From IMG/VR virus record IMGVR_UViG_3300037189_012887, positions 62,001-126,000 of that record: a DNA stretch of 64,000 nt, one strand, 5' to 3'. Position 1 is the stretch's first letter, and the number at the start of each line of letters is the position of its first letter. This document shows, piece after piece, positions 6,887 to 14,762 of this stretch. The DNA comes from a virus. A model generated the notes under the pieces. That model saw only the letters and a list, made by a program, of their open reading frames with translations. It searched no databases and had not been told where the DNA came from. The position numbers and the translations under genes are program-made.

Positions 6887-7288
6887 ATGGAATCTAACAA
6901 CGTAATCACGTTTCCCAAGGCATCTAAGGTGTCCCCTCCTATCACGAGGGAACAGATAAGCAATAACATGGATCTAATTCGTCACGTACACGTCTCTGAG
7001 ACTCTATCTACGATAGCACCGATGCTGTTCGAGCAGCTCTCACTAGCCGGCTTTGACTTCACCGAGGACAGCGAAGACTTGAAGTACGGAGCGTTCATCG
7101 TCGAGTCGATTAGGTCGATGCTGATGAGAAGCTATGACATGCCACACCCATTTCAAGAACTGGCTGGGGCTGTGTTTCAAGAAGACGCTGAGACCGGTGG
7201 CCTCAGGATAGTCGAAGAACTTAACATAAAGTTCGCCTCTAAGTTTGAGTTTGATGGACCTGAAGAAGATATTGAAGAAGAGGAATAA
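6887..7288 (+). CDS. Conserved phage protein, acidic C terminus
   Basis: A 133-residue protein. Start 6887 is chosen over the upstream in-frame codon at 6863 because that one overlaps the promoter -10. The body is helical (IRHVHVSETLSTIAPMLFEQL; FIVESIRSMLMRSY) and it ends EEDIEEEE. Similar small proteins sit beside RNase H in marine T4-like phages, but no function is known to me. Confidence 0.75.
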   Translation: MESNNVITFPKASKVSPPITREQISNNMDLIRHVHVSETLSTIAPMLFEQLSLAGFDFTEDSEDLKYGAFIVESIRSMLMRSYDMPHPFQELAGAVFQEDAETGGLRIVEELNIKFASKFEFDGPEEDIEEEE

Positions 7289-7291
7289 TAC

Positions 7292-8143
7292 GTGATCATT
7301 CTAGACCTATCACAGGTGATGATTTCTAATCTTATGGTGCAGATAGGCAACCACACCAACACGAAGATCGAGGAGAACATGGTTCGACACATGGTGCTCA
7401 ACTCGATTCGAGCCTACCGCTCAAGGTTCTTCTCTGAGTTCGGCGAGATCGTGATTGCGTGTGACAACAAGAACTACTGGCGTCGTAAGCTGTTCCCCTA
7501 CTACAAGGCAAACCGCAAGAAGAACATCGAGAAGTCGGAACTCGACTGGGCCTCGATCTTTGAGTGCATGAACAAGATCCGCGCAGAGCTCAAGGAGTTC
7601 TTTCCCTACAAGGTGATCGACGTCGAGACAGCCGAGGCTGACGACATCATCGCGACCTTGACTAAGATGGTCATCGGTACCGGCGAGAAAGTACTGATCT
7701 TGTCTGGTGACAAGGACTTTATCCAGCTACATAAGTATCCTCACGTCACTCAGTACGATCCAGTGCGTAAGAAGAACATCACGAACGACAACCCAGAGCG
7801 CTACCTTGAAGAGCACATTCTCAAGGGTGACTCAGGCGACGGCATCCCAAACATCCTGTCATCAGATAACTGCTTCGTAGTCGGTGAGCGTCAGAAGCCC
7901 ATGACCCAGAAGAAGATCGACGCGTTCATTGAGCTGGGAATAATTGGTAAGTTCGACCACCCTAACTTCCGCAACTACGTCCGCAACGACACTCTCATCA
8001 ACCTCGATAGGATTCCTGAAGAAGTCTCAGTGAAGATCCAGGAATCATATATAGACCAGAAAGATAAAGATAGATCAAAGCTGTTTGACTACTTTATGAC
8101 TAATAAACTGAAGCTGCTTACAGAACACTTAGGGGAGTTCTAA
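7292..8143 (+). CDS. rnh: RNase H / 5'-3' exonuclease (FEN family)
   Basis: A 283-residue protein matching T4 RNase H, which removes RNA primers from Okazaki fragments. Acidic metal-site motifs are visible: MIILDLSQ at the start, TAEADDIIATL, ILSGDKDFIQL, and KGDSGDGIPN for the helix-hairpin-helix DNA clamp. The start is GTG at 7292 with GAGGA about eight bases upstream. It ends in a TAATG overlap with the next gene. Confidence 0.93.
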   Translation: MIILDLSQVMISNLMVQIGNHTNTKIEENMVRHMVLNSIRAYRSRFFSEFGEIVIACDNKNYWRRKLFPYYKANRKKNIEKSELDWASIFECMNKIRAELKEFFPYKVIDVETAEADDIIATLTKMVIGTGEKVLILSGDKDFIQLHKYPHVTQYDPVRKKNITNDNPERYLEEHILKGDSGDGIPNILSSDNCFVVGERQKPMTQKKIDAFIELGIIGKFDHPNFRNYVRNDTLINLDRIPEEVSVKIQESYIDQKDKDRSKLFDYFMTNKLKLLTEHLGEF

Positions 8144-8571
8144 TGAAACTAGGCATAGCCGAGATCTTACAGAAGATCGCAGGACTGAAGAATAAAGACG
8201 AGAAGATCAACGCTCTTAGACAGGTCGACTCGTTCGCTATCAGGACCGTCTTACAAGGAGCCTTTGATCCGCGAATCAAGTGGCTCTTACCTCCAGGCGA
8301 GGTACCTTATAAGAAGAGCGATCTTCCCGACCTTCAAAGTGCTCTCTACAATGAGATCAGGAAGCTGTACCTCTTCGTCGAAGGCGGCAACTCTAACCTC
8401 AAGCAGCTGAGACGAGAGACCCTCTTCATTCAACTTCTCGAGTCTGTATCTCCTGAAGACGCTGAGCTCCTTGCTGCTATCAAGGACAAGAAGCTTCCCT
8501 ACAAGGGAATCACTTCGGCAATCGTGAAAGAAGCATATCCTGGGCTTATCGATGAGCAAGACAAAGCATAA
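8143..8571 (+). CDS. Conserved T4-like phage protein (DUF6433 type)
   Basis: A 142-residue helical protein with the stretch KWLLPPGEVPYK and LYNEIRKLYLFVEGG that I recognise as a conserved family in marine T4-like phages (recalled as DUF6433). It always sits near replication genes, but function is unknown. It begins by TAATG overlap with RNase H and overlaps the next gene by 20 bases. Confidence 0.75.
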   Translation: MKLGIAEILQKIAGLKNKDEKINALRQVDSFAIRTVLQGAFDPRIKWLLPPGEVPYKKSDLPDLQSALYNEIRKLYLFVEGGNSNLKQLRRETLFIQLLESVSPEDAELLAAIKDKKLPYKGITSAIVKEAYPGLIDEQDKA

Positions 8572-8743
8572 CTATTCTCTACGCCAGAACGACTTCCGCC
8601 TCGACAACGAAGACTTCCTGTTCGCACAGGCAGTCAAGGAAGACCGTAGAAAGAAGAAGATGAAGAGACTTCAGAACGCAGCTAAGACAAAAAATGTTGA
8701 CAAGCTGGATGAATATGACGAATATGACCGAGAGTATGACTGA
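8552..8743 (+). CDS. Small highly charged hypothetical protein
   Basis: A 63-residue protein with a lysine/arginine-rich centre (KEDRRKKKMKRL) and an acidic Asp/Glu/Tyr tail (KLDEYDEYDREYD). No family recognised. Overlaps both neighbours by a few bases, as expected for coupled phage genes. Confidence 0.65.
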   Translation: MSKTKHNYSLRQNDFRLDNEDFLFAQAVKEDRRKKKMKRLQNAAKTKNVDKLDEYDEYDREYD

Positions 8744-8994
8744 TGCCAACTTATCTTTTCCTAAATAATGAGACGGGTGAAGAATTCACCGAGTTCATGA
8801 TGATATCACAGTTGGATGACTACCTCAAGGAAAATCCAAACTTAACGCAACAGGTATATGGAGCGCCTATGATTGGTACAAACATTCTCGTCGGCAGGTC
8901 TAGCAAGCCCGAGAATGGATTTCGAGACGTCTTGAGGGAGATCAAGAAGAAAAACTCAAGGGGTCTGACGAGGTCTACCGTTAATACTTTCTAA
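8743..8994 (+). CDS. Conserved small phage protein, FmdB-like without zinc ligands
   Basis: An 83-residue protein starting MPTYLFLNNETGEEFTEFM, which resembles FmdB regulatory proteins (MPTYEYxCxxCG...) but has lost all cysteines, so it cannot form their zinc ribbon. The central GAPMIG and C-terminal FRDVLREIKKK are typical of this phage group. Role unknown. Start shares a base with the previous stop. Confidence 0.7.
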   Translation: MPTYLFLNNETGEEFTEFMMISQLDDYLKENPNLTQQVYGAPMIGTNILVGRSSKPENGFRDVLREIKKKNSRGLTRSTVNTF

Positions 8995-9025
8995 GGCGCT
9001 CTTCAATAATAAGAAAGAGCATTTA

Positions 9026-9820
9026 ATGCCACTAACCGCCGGTCAGAGACTAACGAAAAAGCAGAGAAGGCAGCTACGACAGGAAGGAGTACTAGGCACT
9101 CAGGAGAATACATTTAAGTCCAATTTTCAAATCAAGCATTTTAGTCCTCTTACTGAGAATCAAAGAAAGACTTATGAAGCGTTTGAAGATGGGCAGAACC
9201 TCCTGCTCCATGGAATTGCCGGTACCGGTAAGACTTTTCTATCTCTGTATCTCTCAACCAGAGAAGTCTTAAAGAGTGAATCACCTTATAAGAAAGTAAT
9301 CATCGTTAGGTCTGCGGTCCCGACGCGTGACATGGGTTTCCTTCCAGGAAACAATGCCGAGAAGGCAAAGGTCTACGAGGCCCCATACATGGCAATCGCC
9401 ACCGAGCTCTTCGGTCGAGGCGACGCATACGACGTTCTAAAGAACAAGAACATGGTCGAGTTCATCTCGACGTCCTACGTCAGAGGTATCACCCTCTCAG
9501 ACTGCATCATCATAGTCGACGAAGTACAGAACATGACTTATCATGAGATCGACTCGATCATTACCCGCGTCGGCGAGAACTGCCGAATCATATTCTCAGG
9601 CGACTTTAGACAGACCGACTTTACAAGAGAGCAGGAGAAGTCCGGTCTCAGGGACTTCATTAAGATCATTAAGTCCATGGAATCGTTTGAGTTCATTGAG
9701 TTTGAGATACAAGACATCGTAAGATCACGAATGGTGAAGGAATATATCATTGCTAAGGACAGACACGAGCGCAACAAGGATCGAAGGGAAGATCTTCGAC
9801 CACAGGTTCTTGCCGAGTGA
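9026..9820 (+). CDS. phoH: PhoH-like ATPase
   Basis: A 264-residue PhoH-family ATPase. Walker A is GIAGTGKT at residues 63-70 and Walker B is IIIVDEVQN around 162-169. FSGDFRQTDF and the C-terminal IVRSRMVKEYI complete the family core. PhoH is frequent in marine phages; its cellular role is not settled (RNA-related helicase/ATPase). A short AT-rich gap upstream contains a 6-bp inverted repeat GCTCTT/AAGAGC of doubtful meaning. The 3' end overlaps the nuclease gene by 71 bases. Confidence 0.93.
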   Translation: MPLTAGQRLTKKQRRQLRQEGVLGTQENTFKSNFQIKHFSPLTENQRKTYEAFEDGQNLLLHGIAGTGKTFLSLYLSTREVLKSESPYKKVIIVRSAVPTRDMGFLPGNNAEKAKVYEAPYMAIATELFGRGDAYDVLKNKNMVEFISTSYVRGITLSDCIIIVDEVQNMTYHEIDSIITRVGENCRIIFSGDFRQTDFTREQEKSGLRDFIKIIKSMESFEFIEFEIQDIVRSRMVKEYIIAKDRHERNKDRREDLRPQVLAE

Positions 9821-10436
9821 GAAGCTCGAGAGAGTCGAGATAGAGGGTAAGCGACACTACATCACACCAGAGGGTGCCGCTTATAAGTCAGTCACTACCA
9901 TCCTAGGTGAAAAGCTCAACAAGGATGGTCTTGAGAAGTGGAAGAAGCGGGTAGGCGAGGAAGAGGCCAAGAAGGTCTCACTCCTCGCCGCTCGTCGTGG
10001 CACGGCGGTCCATGACATCGCTGAGAAGTACCTCTTAAACGAGGAAGGTTGGTCTAGAGGCGCGATGCCCGCCAACGTCGAGACTTTTAAGATGGCCAAG
10101 AAGGTACTCGACGAGCACGTCGACGTAGTCTACGGCATCGAGCTATTCTTGTACTCAGACGAGCTGATGACAGCCGGGGCCACCGACGTGGTCGCCGAGT
10201 ACGACGGCATCAAGTCCATCATCGACTTCAAGACGTCTAAGAACGTCAAGACCGAGGCCATGATCGAGAGCTACTTCTTACAGGCTACCTGCTACGCCCT
10301 CATGGCCGAGGAGAGGTACGGGATCGAGGTACCCCAGATCGTCATCATCATCATGGTGGACGACGCCCCAGAGCCCCTGGTCTTCCGTAAAGACAAGTCC
10401 CAGTACGTGGACAGGGTAAGAGAGATATTCAGCTAA
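9750..10436 (+). CDS. RecB/Cas4-family PD-(D/E)XK exonuclease
   Basis: A 228-residue nuclease. Motifs of the RecB-like family are in order: RGTAVHDIAE (His88), Glu131, GATDVVAEYDG (Asp146) and IIDFKTSK (Asp159, Lys161). The start is uncertain: TTG 9750 has AAGGA eight bases upstream, which supports it despite the 71-base overlap with phoH, but a later TTG at 9810 is possible. It probably degrades or processes DNA during replication/recombination. Confidence 0.85.
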   Translation: MLRTDTSATRIEGKIFDHRFLPSEKLERVEIEGKRHYITPEGAAYKSVTTILGEKLNKDGLEKWKKRVGEEEAKKVSLLAARRGTAVHDIAEKYLLNEEGWSRGAMPANVETFKMAKKVLDEHVDVVYGIELFLYSDELMTAGATDVVAEYDGIKSIIDFKTSKNVKTEAMIESYFLQATCYALMAEERYGIEVPQIVIIIMVDDAPEPLVFRKDKSQYVDRVREIFS

Positions 10437-10465
10437 ATAGCCTTATAATTATCATAAAATAGGGG

Positions 10466-10494
10466 TTGACAATAATTGATCCCTGTGGTATAAT
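10466..10494 (+). promoter_or_regulatory. Consensus sigma70 promoter
   Basis: A perfect TTGACA (10466-10471), 17-base spacer, TATAAT (10489-10494). It lies between the exonuclease and SprT-like genes and should start RNA near 10501. Among the strongest early promoters in the window by consensus. Confidence 0.93.
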
Positions 10495-10520
10495 AATCTT
10501 ATGATAGGAAAGGAAGCCGA

Positions 10521-11000
10521 ATGTCAGTCGTAGTCCGAGGTTCTAGAACAGGTAGCGCTACACCTTCCGAGATTCGGAAGGCTACAGAGTTCTTTGCCAA
10601 GAAGCTTCTCGGCGAGCGACTCAGCCGAAACGTATGCATCGACGTCATCGTCAAGCGCAAGCTTGCACGTAAGACCGGTGCCCTAGGTTGGTGCGACTTC
10701 GTCGACAGCCAGTCTCGCCCTCGTTTCTTTGAGATCGAGCTGGACGACGAGCAGGGTCCTATCCGCCTCATCCGTACCCTAGCACACGAGATGGTCCACG
10801 TCAAGCAGTGGGCAAAGGGTGACCTCAAAGAATATTCCCGCAAGCCAGACAAGTGGTGTGGCAAGTCCGTCGACCGTGACATGCCCTACCGCGACCGCCC
10901 GTGGGAGATCGAAGCGTACGAACTCGAGAAGACCCTCTCGAAAGAGTTCTTCTCTTGGAGACGTGATCAAAAAAAGTTAGCCCGAAGGGTTGACAAATAA
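10521..11000 (+). CDS. SprT-like zinc metalloprotease
   Basis: A 159-residue protein with the zinc motif HEMVH (His89, Glu90, His93) and a downstream PWEIEAYELE that supplies the third ligand, as in SprT/Spartan-like proteases. The HExxH is complete. In cells such enzymes cleave DNA-protein crosslinks; in phage the target is unknown. It is the first gene behind the consensus promoter at 10466. Its 3' end contains the next promoter. Confidence 0.85.
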   Translation: MSVVVRGSRTGSATPSEIRKATEFFAKKLLGERLSRNVCIDVIVKRKLARKTGALGWCDFVDSQSRPRFFEIELDDEQGPIRLIRTLAHEMVHVKQWAKGDLKEYSRKPDKWCGKSVDRDMPYRDRPWEIEAYELEKTLSKEFFSWRRDQKKLARRVDK

Positions 11001-11020
11001 GTAGAATATGTTATTATAAG
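10990..11020 (+). promoter_or_regulatory. Sigma70-type promoter ahead of the DUF932 gene
   Basis: TTGACA at 10990-10995 in the GGGTTGACAA context; the -10 is TTATAA (18-base spacer) or TATAAG (19-base spacer). The -35 box overlaps the end of the protease gene. A very strong Shine-Dalgarno (AAGGAGGAA) follows ahead of 11074. Confidence 0.75.
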
Positions 11021-11073
11021 AATATAAGCTGAATACGACAAAGACCCAACCAACCTAAGGAGGAACCTACACT

Positions 11074-12063
11074 ATGGCACACATGATTGAAGAGATCAAC
11101 GGCAAGGCTCAGATGGCGTACGCTGGCGAGAAGCCTTGGCACGGACTCGGTACTCAGGTACCAGCCGACCTCACACCTGCACAGATGCTCGAGGCTGCTG
11201 GCCTCAACTGGACCGTCACTAAGGTCCCTGCCTACGCCGAGATCAATGGCAAGAAGATCGCCGTCGGTAAGTCGGCCCTCGTCCGCTCTTTCGATGACTC
11301 GATGCTCGACGTCGTGTCCGATGACTGGAACCCTATCCAGAACGACGAGGCCTTTGAGTTCTTCAATGACTTCGTGATGGCCGGTGACATGGCTATGGAG
11401 ACTGCCGGTTCGCTCCGTGACGGCCAGATCGTCTGGGGCTTGGCGAAGGTCAAGGAGTCCTTTGAGCTCTTCAACGGCAAGGACGTCGTCGACTCTTACC
11501 TCCTCTTCACCAACTTCCACCGCTTCGGCTTCGCCACCGACGTCCGGTTCTCCCCTATCCGCGTCGTGTGCAACAACACCTTGACCGCCTCGCTCAATGC
11601 CAAGGTCCAGAACATGGTGAAGATCTCTCACCGCAAGAAGTTCGACCCTGAGAACGTCAAGGTAATGCTCGGCGTGGCACACGAGAAGATGGCTAAGTAC
11701 AAGGAGATGGCTCAGTACCTCTCGACCAAGCGCTACAACGGCGAGAACATCGTCGAGTATTTCAAGCGTGTCTTCCCTGCCGGCAGCGCCAAGACCGCTG
11801 AGTCGTCAGTCGACGGCGTGATCGTCGGAGCTACCGAGCTGTCGCGCAACGCAAAGCAGGCACTCAACGTCATGTACACACAGCCGGGTGCAGAGCTCGG
11901 TGAGGGTACTTGGTGGCAGGCCTTCAACACGGTCACCTACATGACCGACCACACCCTCGGTCGCTCGGCCGATACCCGACTCCAGTCGGCATGGTACGGC
12001 GCCAGCAAGAACATGAAGATCAAGGCTCTGGAGACGGCGATTGAGTTCGCCGACGCCGCATGA
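11074..12063 (+). CDS. DUF932 phage/plasmid-like protein (TIGR03299 type)
   Basis: A 329-residue protein with the family hallmarks EKPWHGLGTQVP near the N terminus, a central FHRFGFATDVRFSPIRVVCNNTL and a C-terminal NTVTYMTDHTLGR. The family occurs on plasmids and phages; function is unproven. Its own promoter, an ideal Shine-Dalgarno (AAGGAGG) and a codon choice rich in C/G-ending triplets suggest strong early expression. It overlaps a tiny membrane gene at the stop. Confidence 0.88.
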   Translation: MAHMIEEINGKAQMAYAGEKPWHGLGTQVPADLTPAQMLEAAGLNWTVTKVPAYAEINGKKIAVGKSALVRSFDDSMLDVVSDDWNPIQNDEAFEFFNDFVMAGDMAMETAGSLRDGQIVWGLAKVKESFELFNGKDVVDSYLLFTNFHRFGFATDVRFSPIRVVCNNTLTASLNAKVQNMVKISHRKKFDPENVKVMLGVAHEKMAKYKEMAQYLSTKRYNGENIVEYFKRVFPAGSAKTAESSVDGVIVGATELSRNAKQALNVMYTQPGAELGEGTWWQAFNTVTYMTDHTLGRSADTRLQSAWYGASKNMKIKALETAIEFADAA

Positions 12064-12191
12064 AGGAGTTCTTGGAAGACGCCTACGCCTTCGTGATGCT
12101 TCGAATCCTCGTAGTCCTCATGGGACTCATCATCATCACGAGTGGTCTCATCGCCCCTGAATGGACGTTCACTAATCTGATCAAGGACTAA
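12060..12191 (+). CDS. 43-residue membrane peptide
   Basis: A short frame starting by ATGA overlap with the DUF932 gene. It encodes one hydrophobic segment (MLRILVVLMGLIIITSGLIA) flanked by an acidic N terminus and a short polar tail. It fills the gap exactly and ends 5 bases before the next gene, so it is likely real. Function unknown; could act on the membrane. Confidence 0.6.
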   Translation: MKEFLEDAYAFVMLRILVVLMGLIIITSGLIAPEWTFTNLIKD

Positions 12192-12196
12192 TTGAA

Positions 12197-13303
12197 ATGG
12201 CAAAGAGTCTCCTCTCCGTACGTACTAAGAAGAAGCCCAAGGTCACTCGCTCAGAGGCCTACTTGGTCAACGTCAAGTACCTAGGAGAGGAGCCTGACGT
12301 CAACAAGTTCAAGACTAAAGCCGACTACATCAGGGCACTGAGCTGGTACGGCTCAATGTGCGACACCAAGGATGCTCGCGAGTATCTCAAGGACTACCTG
12401 ACTCACAACAAAGAGTTCGAGAAGGCAAAGCGCGTCGACAAGATCCCGGACAACTGGGTACCTCTGACGGCAGCGTGGCAGGTTCGCATCTTGATGAACC
12501 AGAAAGCTAAGTTTGATCTTGAGCCATACGTGAAGTTCATGGCGACTCTCGACGAGGCCTTCACACACATCAAGGAAGAGAAGTCAGAAGAAAAGAAGTC
12601 TGACAAGCCTTCTATCCAAGACCGTATCAAGGACCGTCTCAGCGACATCATCGGCGACATCGAGGAGATGATCGACTCGGGTGTCCCGTTCTCCCTGTAT
12701 GACTGGCTCAAGAAGAACGAGATCCCAGTCATGTACGCCACGAAGATCGGCGACTACTATGGTCCGATCTGGAACGAGATGGTGCAGGCACATGCCGGCA
12801 AGCTCGACGGCTATGAGAAGTGGACCAAGGCCCAGCTCAAGGCCCGCGTCGAGTTCTACAACTCTCTCGTGACGGACGCCGAGCGATACGGCAGCGTCGC
12901 CAAGAAGACTCGGGCAGTCCGCAAGCCTCGTCCGGTCTCAGTCGAGAAGCAGCTCAAGGGACTCAAGTACCAGAAGGAGTCGGCTGAGTACAAGCTGGCA
13001 TCCATCGATCCACAGAAGATCATCGGCGCTCAGGAGCTCTGGACCTTCAATACCAAGTACGGCAACATCACTATCTTCCGCGCGCTCGACCGTGGAGGCC
13101 TCAAGGTAAAGGGTACTTCCATTACCGGCTTCGACGAGAAGCAGTCCTTCAGTTACAAGACGGGACGTAAGACCGGCGACGTGGTAGATCGCTTCAGCAA
13201 GGCAACCAAGGCCGGTGTCAAGAAGGCAGTCGAGATACTCAAGCCTCACGCATTCAACGCTCGCATCAACGAGAACACGATCCTAATCAAGGTGCTCCCA
13301 TGA
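12197..13303 (+). CDS. Conserved hypothetical protein, Lys-rich
   Basis: A 368-residue protein, basic, with a helical N-terminal half containing a charged linker (EEKSEEKKSDKPS near residue 126), and a beta-rich C-terminal domain (ELWTFNTKYGNITIFRALD, ITGFDEKQSFSYKTGRK). I recall similar proteins of unknown function in other T4-like marine phages. Tight spacing with both neighbours (ATGA overlap at 13300). Confidence 0.8.
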   Translation: MAKSLLSVRTKKKPKVTRSEAYLVNVKYLGEEPDVNKFKTKADYIRALSWYGSMCDTKDAREYLKDYLTHNKEFEKAKRVDKIPDNWVPLTAAWQVRILMNQKAKFDLEPYVKFMATLDEAFTHIKEEKSEEKKSDKPSIQDRIKDRLSDIIGDIEEMIDSGVPFSLYDWLKKNEIPVMYATKIGDYYGPIWNEMVQAHAGKLDGYEKWTKAQLKARVEFYNSLVTDAERYGSVAKKTRAVRKPRPVSVEKQLKGLKYQKESAEYKLASIDPQKIIGAQELWTFNTKYGNITIFRALDRGGLKVKGTSITGFDEKQSFSYKTGRKTGDVVDRFSKATKAGVKKAVEILKPHAFNARINENTILIKVLP

Positions 13304-13731
13304 TCAAGAACGAGTCTATCCTCTTCTCTGAAGATACCATCTCACGTCTCGAAGAGGTATACAGAGCCGTGTACGTCTGCGACTCCCAGCTCAAGACAAA
13401 GAACGGTTGGTCCGAGAACCCCGTCGCTGTCTTCTATACGGTCCATCCCCATCCCGAAGGCTCCAACTACTTCGGCATCTTCGTACGCGACAAGGTCCCG
13501 ATGATCTGCAACGCAGAGACAGCTCTAGAACCCTTCACTGGCGCGGTCAAGAAGAACGGCGACATCGTCTACAGCCGCTTCAGACACGACTACGTCGAGT
13601 TCGACGGGGCTTACTCCATCGACGGCGGTCGCGACTACGTCCGTCTAGGCGGGCCAGAGATGCCACAGACAGTTAAACTCAAGATAGAAGGTCCTATCGT
13701 CACGGTGGTCGAAGCACAGGAAGCAGCATGA
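13300..13731 (+). CDS. Hypothetical protein
   Basis: A 143-residue protein of mixed beta character (VAVFYTVHPHPEGSNYFGIFV; VYSRFRHDYVEFDG). No family recognised. It overlaps the gene before (ATGA) and the gene after by four bases, so it belongs to one early operon running from 11.0 to 14.2 kb. Confidence 0.75.
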   Translation: MIKNESILFSEDTISRLEEVYRAVYVCDSQLKTKNGWSENPVAVFYTVHPHPEGSNYFGIFVRDKVPMICNAETALEPFTGAVKKNGDIVYSRFRHDYVEFDGAYSIDGGRDYVRLGGPEMPQTVKLKIEGPIVTVVEAQEAA

Positions 13732-14219
13732 AAGACAACTACTTTAGATTCCACTTTCCACACATCCACCTTCAGAGCCCCTTCGGCGACGACGGCTTTG
13801 CCATCATGGCCGAGAGGTTCGCCCGTTTCTTCGGCACCCCGATCTTCTTGATAATCCAGACAGCCTTAGTGCTTATCTGGATGGGACTCAACGTCTTTGG
13901 ATACACTGCCTTCGACGTCTATCCATTCATTCTTCTCAACCTAGCCTTCTCGACTCAGGCAGCATACGCTGCACCCCTGATCCTCTTGGCACAGACTCGA
14001 CAGGCTGACCGAGACAAGGCCCACGCCGAGGCAGACGCCCAGCACCGTGAAGACCTAGCCATGGCAGCTGCACAGCGGCAGCAGATCGCAGCAGAGCAGA
14101 CGGCCATCCTTCTCGAGATGCTTCACGAGAACAACAAGCTAGTCAAGAAGATCGAGAAGCTGACTAAAGAGATCCACACGATCACGACAAAGGGTGTTGA
14201 CAAAAATAGCAAGTCGTGA
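13728..14219 (+). CDS. DUF1003 membrane protein
   Basis: A 163-residue protein with two membrane segments (about 36-57, TPIFLIIQTALVLIWMGLNV; 65-86, YPFILLNLAFSTQAAYAAPL) followed by QTRQADRDKAHAEADAQH and a helical coil, the pattern of bacterial DUF1003 proteins. The family is common in bacteria, including alphaproteobacteria, and uncommon in phages as far as I recall. Function unknown. The tmRNA promoter lies inside its last 25 bases. Confidence 0.85.
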   Translation: MKDNYFRFHFPHIHLQSPFGDDGFAIMAERFARFFGTPIFLIIQTALVLIWMGLNVFGYTAFDVYPFILLNLAFSTQAAYAAPLILLAQTRQADRDKAHAEADAQHREDLAMAAAQRQQIAAEQTAILLEMLHENNKLVKKIEKLTKEIHTITTKGVDKNSKS

Positions 14220-14225
14220 TATAAA
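14197..14225 (+). promoter_or_regulatory. Sigma70-type promoter for the tmRNA gene
   Basis: TTGACA (14197-14202), 17-base spacer, TATAAA (14220-14225). It sits within the end of the DUF1003 gene. RNA would begin near 14232, right before the acceptor piece of the tmRNA. TATAAATA at 14220-14227 also matches the late promoter, so the tmRNA may be made early and late. Confidence 0.85.
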
Positions 14226-14231
14226 TAGTAT

Positions 14232-14525
14232 ATGCTGATGTCGATGACGAAAGCGAAATAGACATGCTGGACGCGGGGGCGGTACCCGCCGCCTCCACCA
14301 CAGATACATCGGTCGCCATAGTCGGAACAAATATGGTGTAATAGGTTTCTCCGAACATCCGATGTATCTTTGATGGGGGCGAAATAGGATCGACAGGTGT
14401 GTTAAAGGCGGACCGAGACAGAAGCATAAATAAGTTATCTGCAAACGATAATTCACTTCTTGAGATGCGCCTAGCGGCTTAATCTCTTGGGTATGGGTTC
14501 CACCTCGAAACAGAACGGGCCCACT
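14232..14525 (+). ncRNA. ssrA: Circularly permuted (two-piece) tmRNA precursor
   Basis: The acceptor piece comes first and ends with CGCCTCC-A-CCA at 14300. The coding piece begins GGGGGCG at 14375, and GGGGGCG pairs with CGCCTCC over seven base pairs (one G-U) to make the alanine-type acceptor stem. Just before the acceptor is a 5-bp stem with 7-base loop (14273-14289) placed as the T arm. The coding piece has GGATCGACAGG (D-loop analogue) and a tag frame from GCA 14441 to TAA 14482 encoding ANDNSLLEMRLAA. The final pseudoknot uses GTTC/GAAC near 14497-14516. Exact ends of mature pieces are not visible. Permuted ssrA is typical of alphaproteobacteria and some cyanobacteria. Confidence 0.9.
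14302..14369 (+). repeat. Inverted repeat closing the tmRNA intervening segment
   Basis: AGATACATCGG (14302-14312) pairs perfectly with CCGATGTATCT (14359-14369). It joins the 3' end of the acceptor piece to the 5' end of the coding piece and extends the acceptor stem in the precursor. The segment 14301-14374 would be excised during maturation by host RNases. Confidence 0.85.
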
Positions 14526-14550
14526 TCACACATCACACAGGAGAACTAAA

Positions 14551-14754
14551 ATGACTAAGACACCTTACGAGATCCGTCTCGACGTTCTGAACTTCGCACA
14601 GAATCAGCTGCAGGGAGAATACTTTGCTCAGATGGAGCGTATTCGCATGCAGAAAGATCTCAACTTACCCGTCGAATCAATTCCTAGCTATCCGACCAAG
14701 GATGACATCATCTTTCTAGCTGAAAGCCTTAAGAACTTCGTCGACACGAAGTAA
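14551..14754 (+). CDS. Conserved small T4-like phage protein
   Basis: A 67-residue protein (MTKTPYEIRLDVLNFAQNQL...) that I recognise as common in marine T4-like phages, usually near tRNA and gene 33. Mostly helical; function unknown. Good Shine-Dalgarno AGGAGA eight bases ahead of the start. Confidence 0.8.
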   Translation: MTKTPYEIRLDVLNFAQNQLQGEYFAQMERIRMQKDLNLPVESIPSYPTKDDIIFLAESLKNFVDTK

Positions 14755-14762
14755 GCTATAAC

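Noticed and set aside
8697-8725. TTGACAA with a weak GAATAT at 17 bases, ahead of the gene at 8743
   Set aside because: The -10 box matches poorly; it lies in coding sequence and may be chance.
9000-9022. Inverted repeat GCTCTT/AAGAGC upstream of phoH as a terminator or regulator
   Set aside because: Only 6 bp with an 11-base AT-rich loop and no T run.
11014-11682. 222-residue minus-strand frame over the DUF932 gene
   Set aside because: Composition follows from GC-rich codons of the real gene; crosses its promoter and start.
14425-14432. CATAAATA late-promoter-like box inside the tmRNA
   Set aside because: It lies just upstream of the tag resume codon, where an A-rich sequence is expected, so no promoter claim is made.
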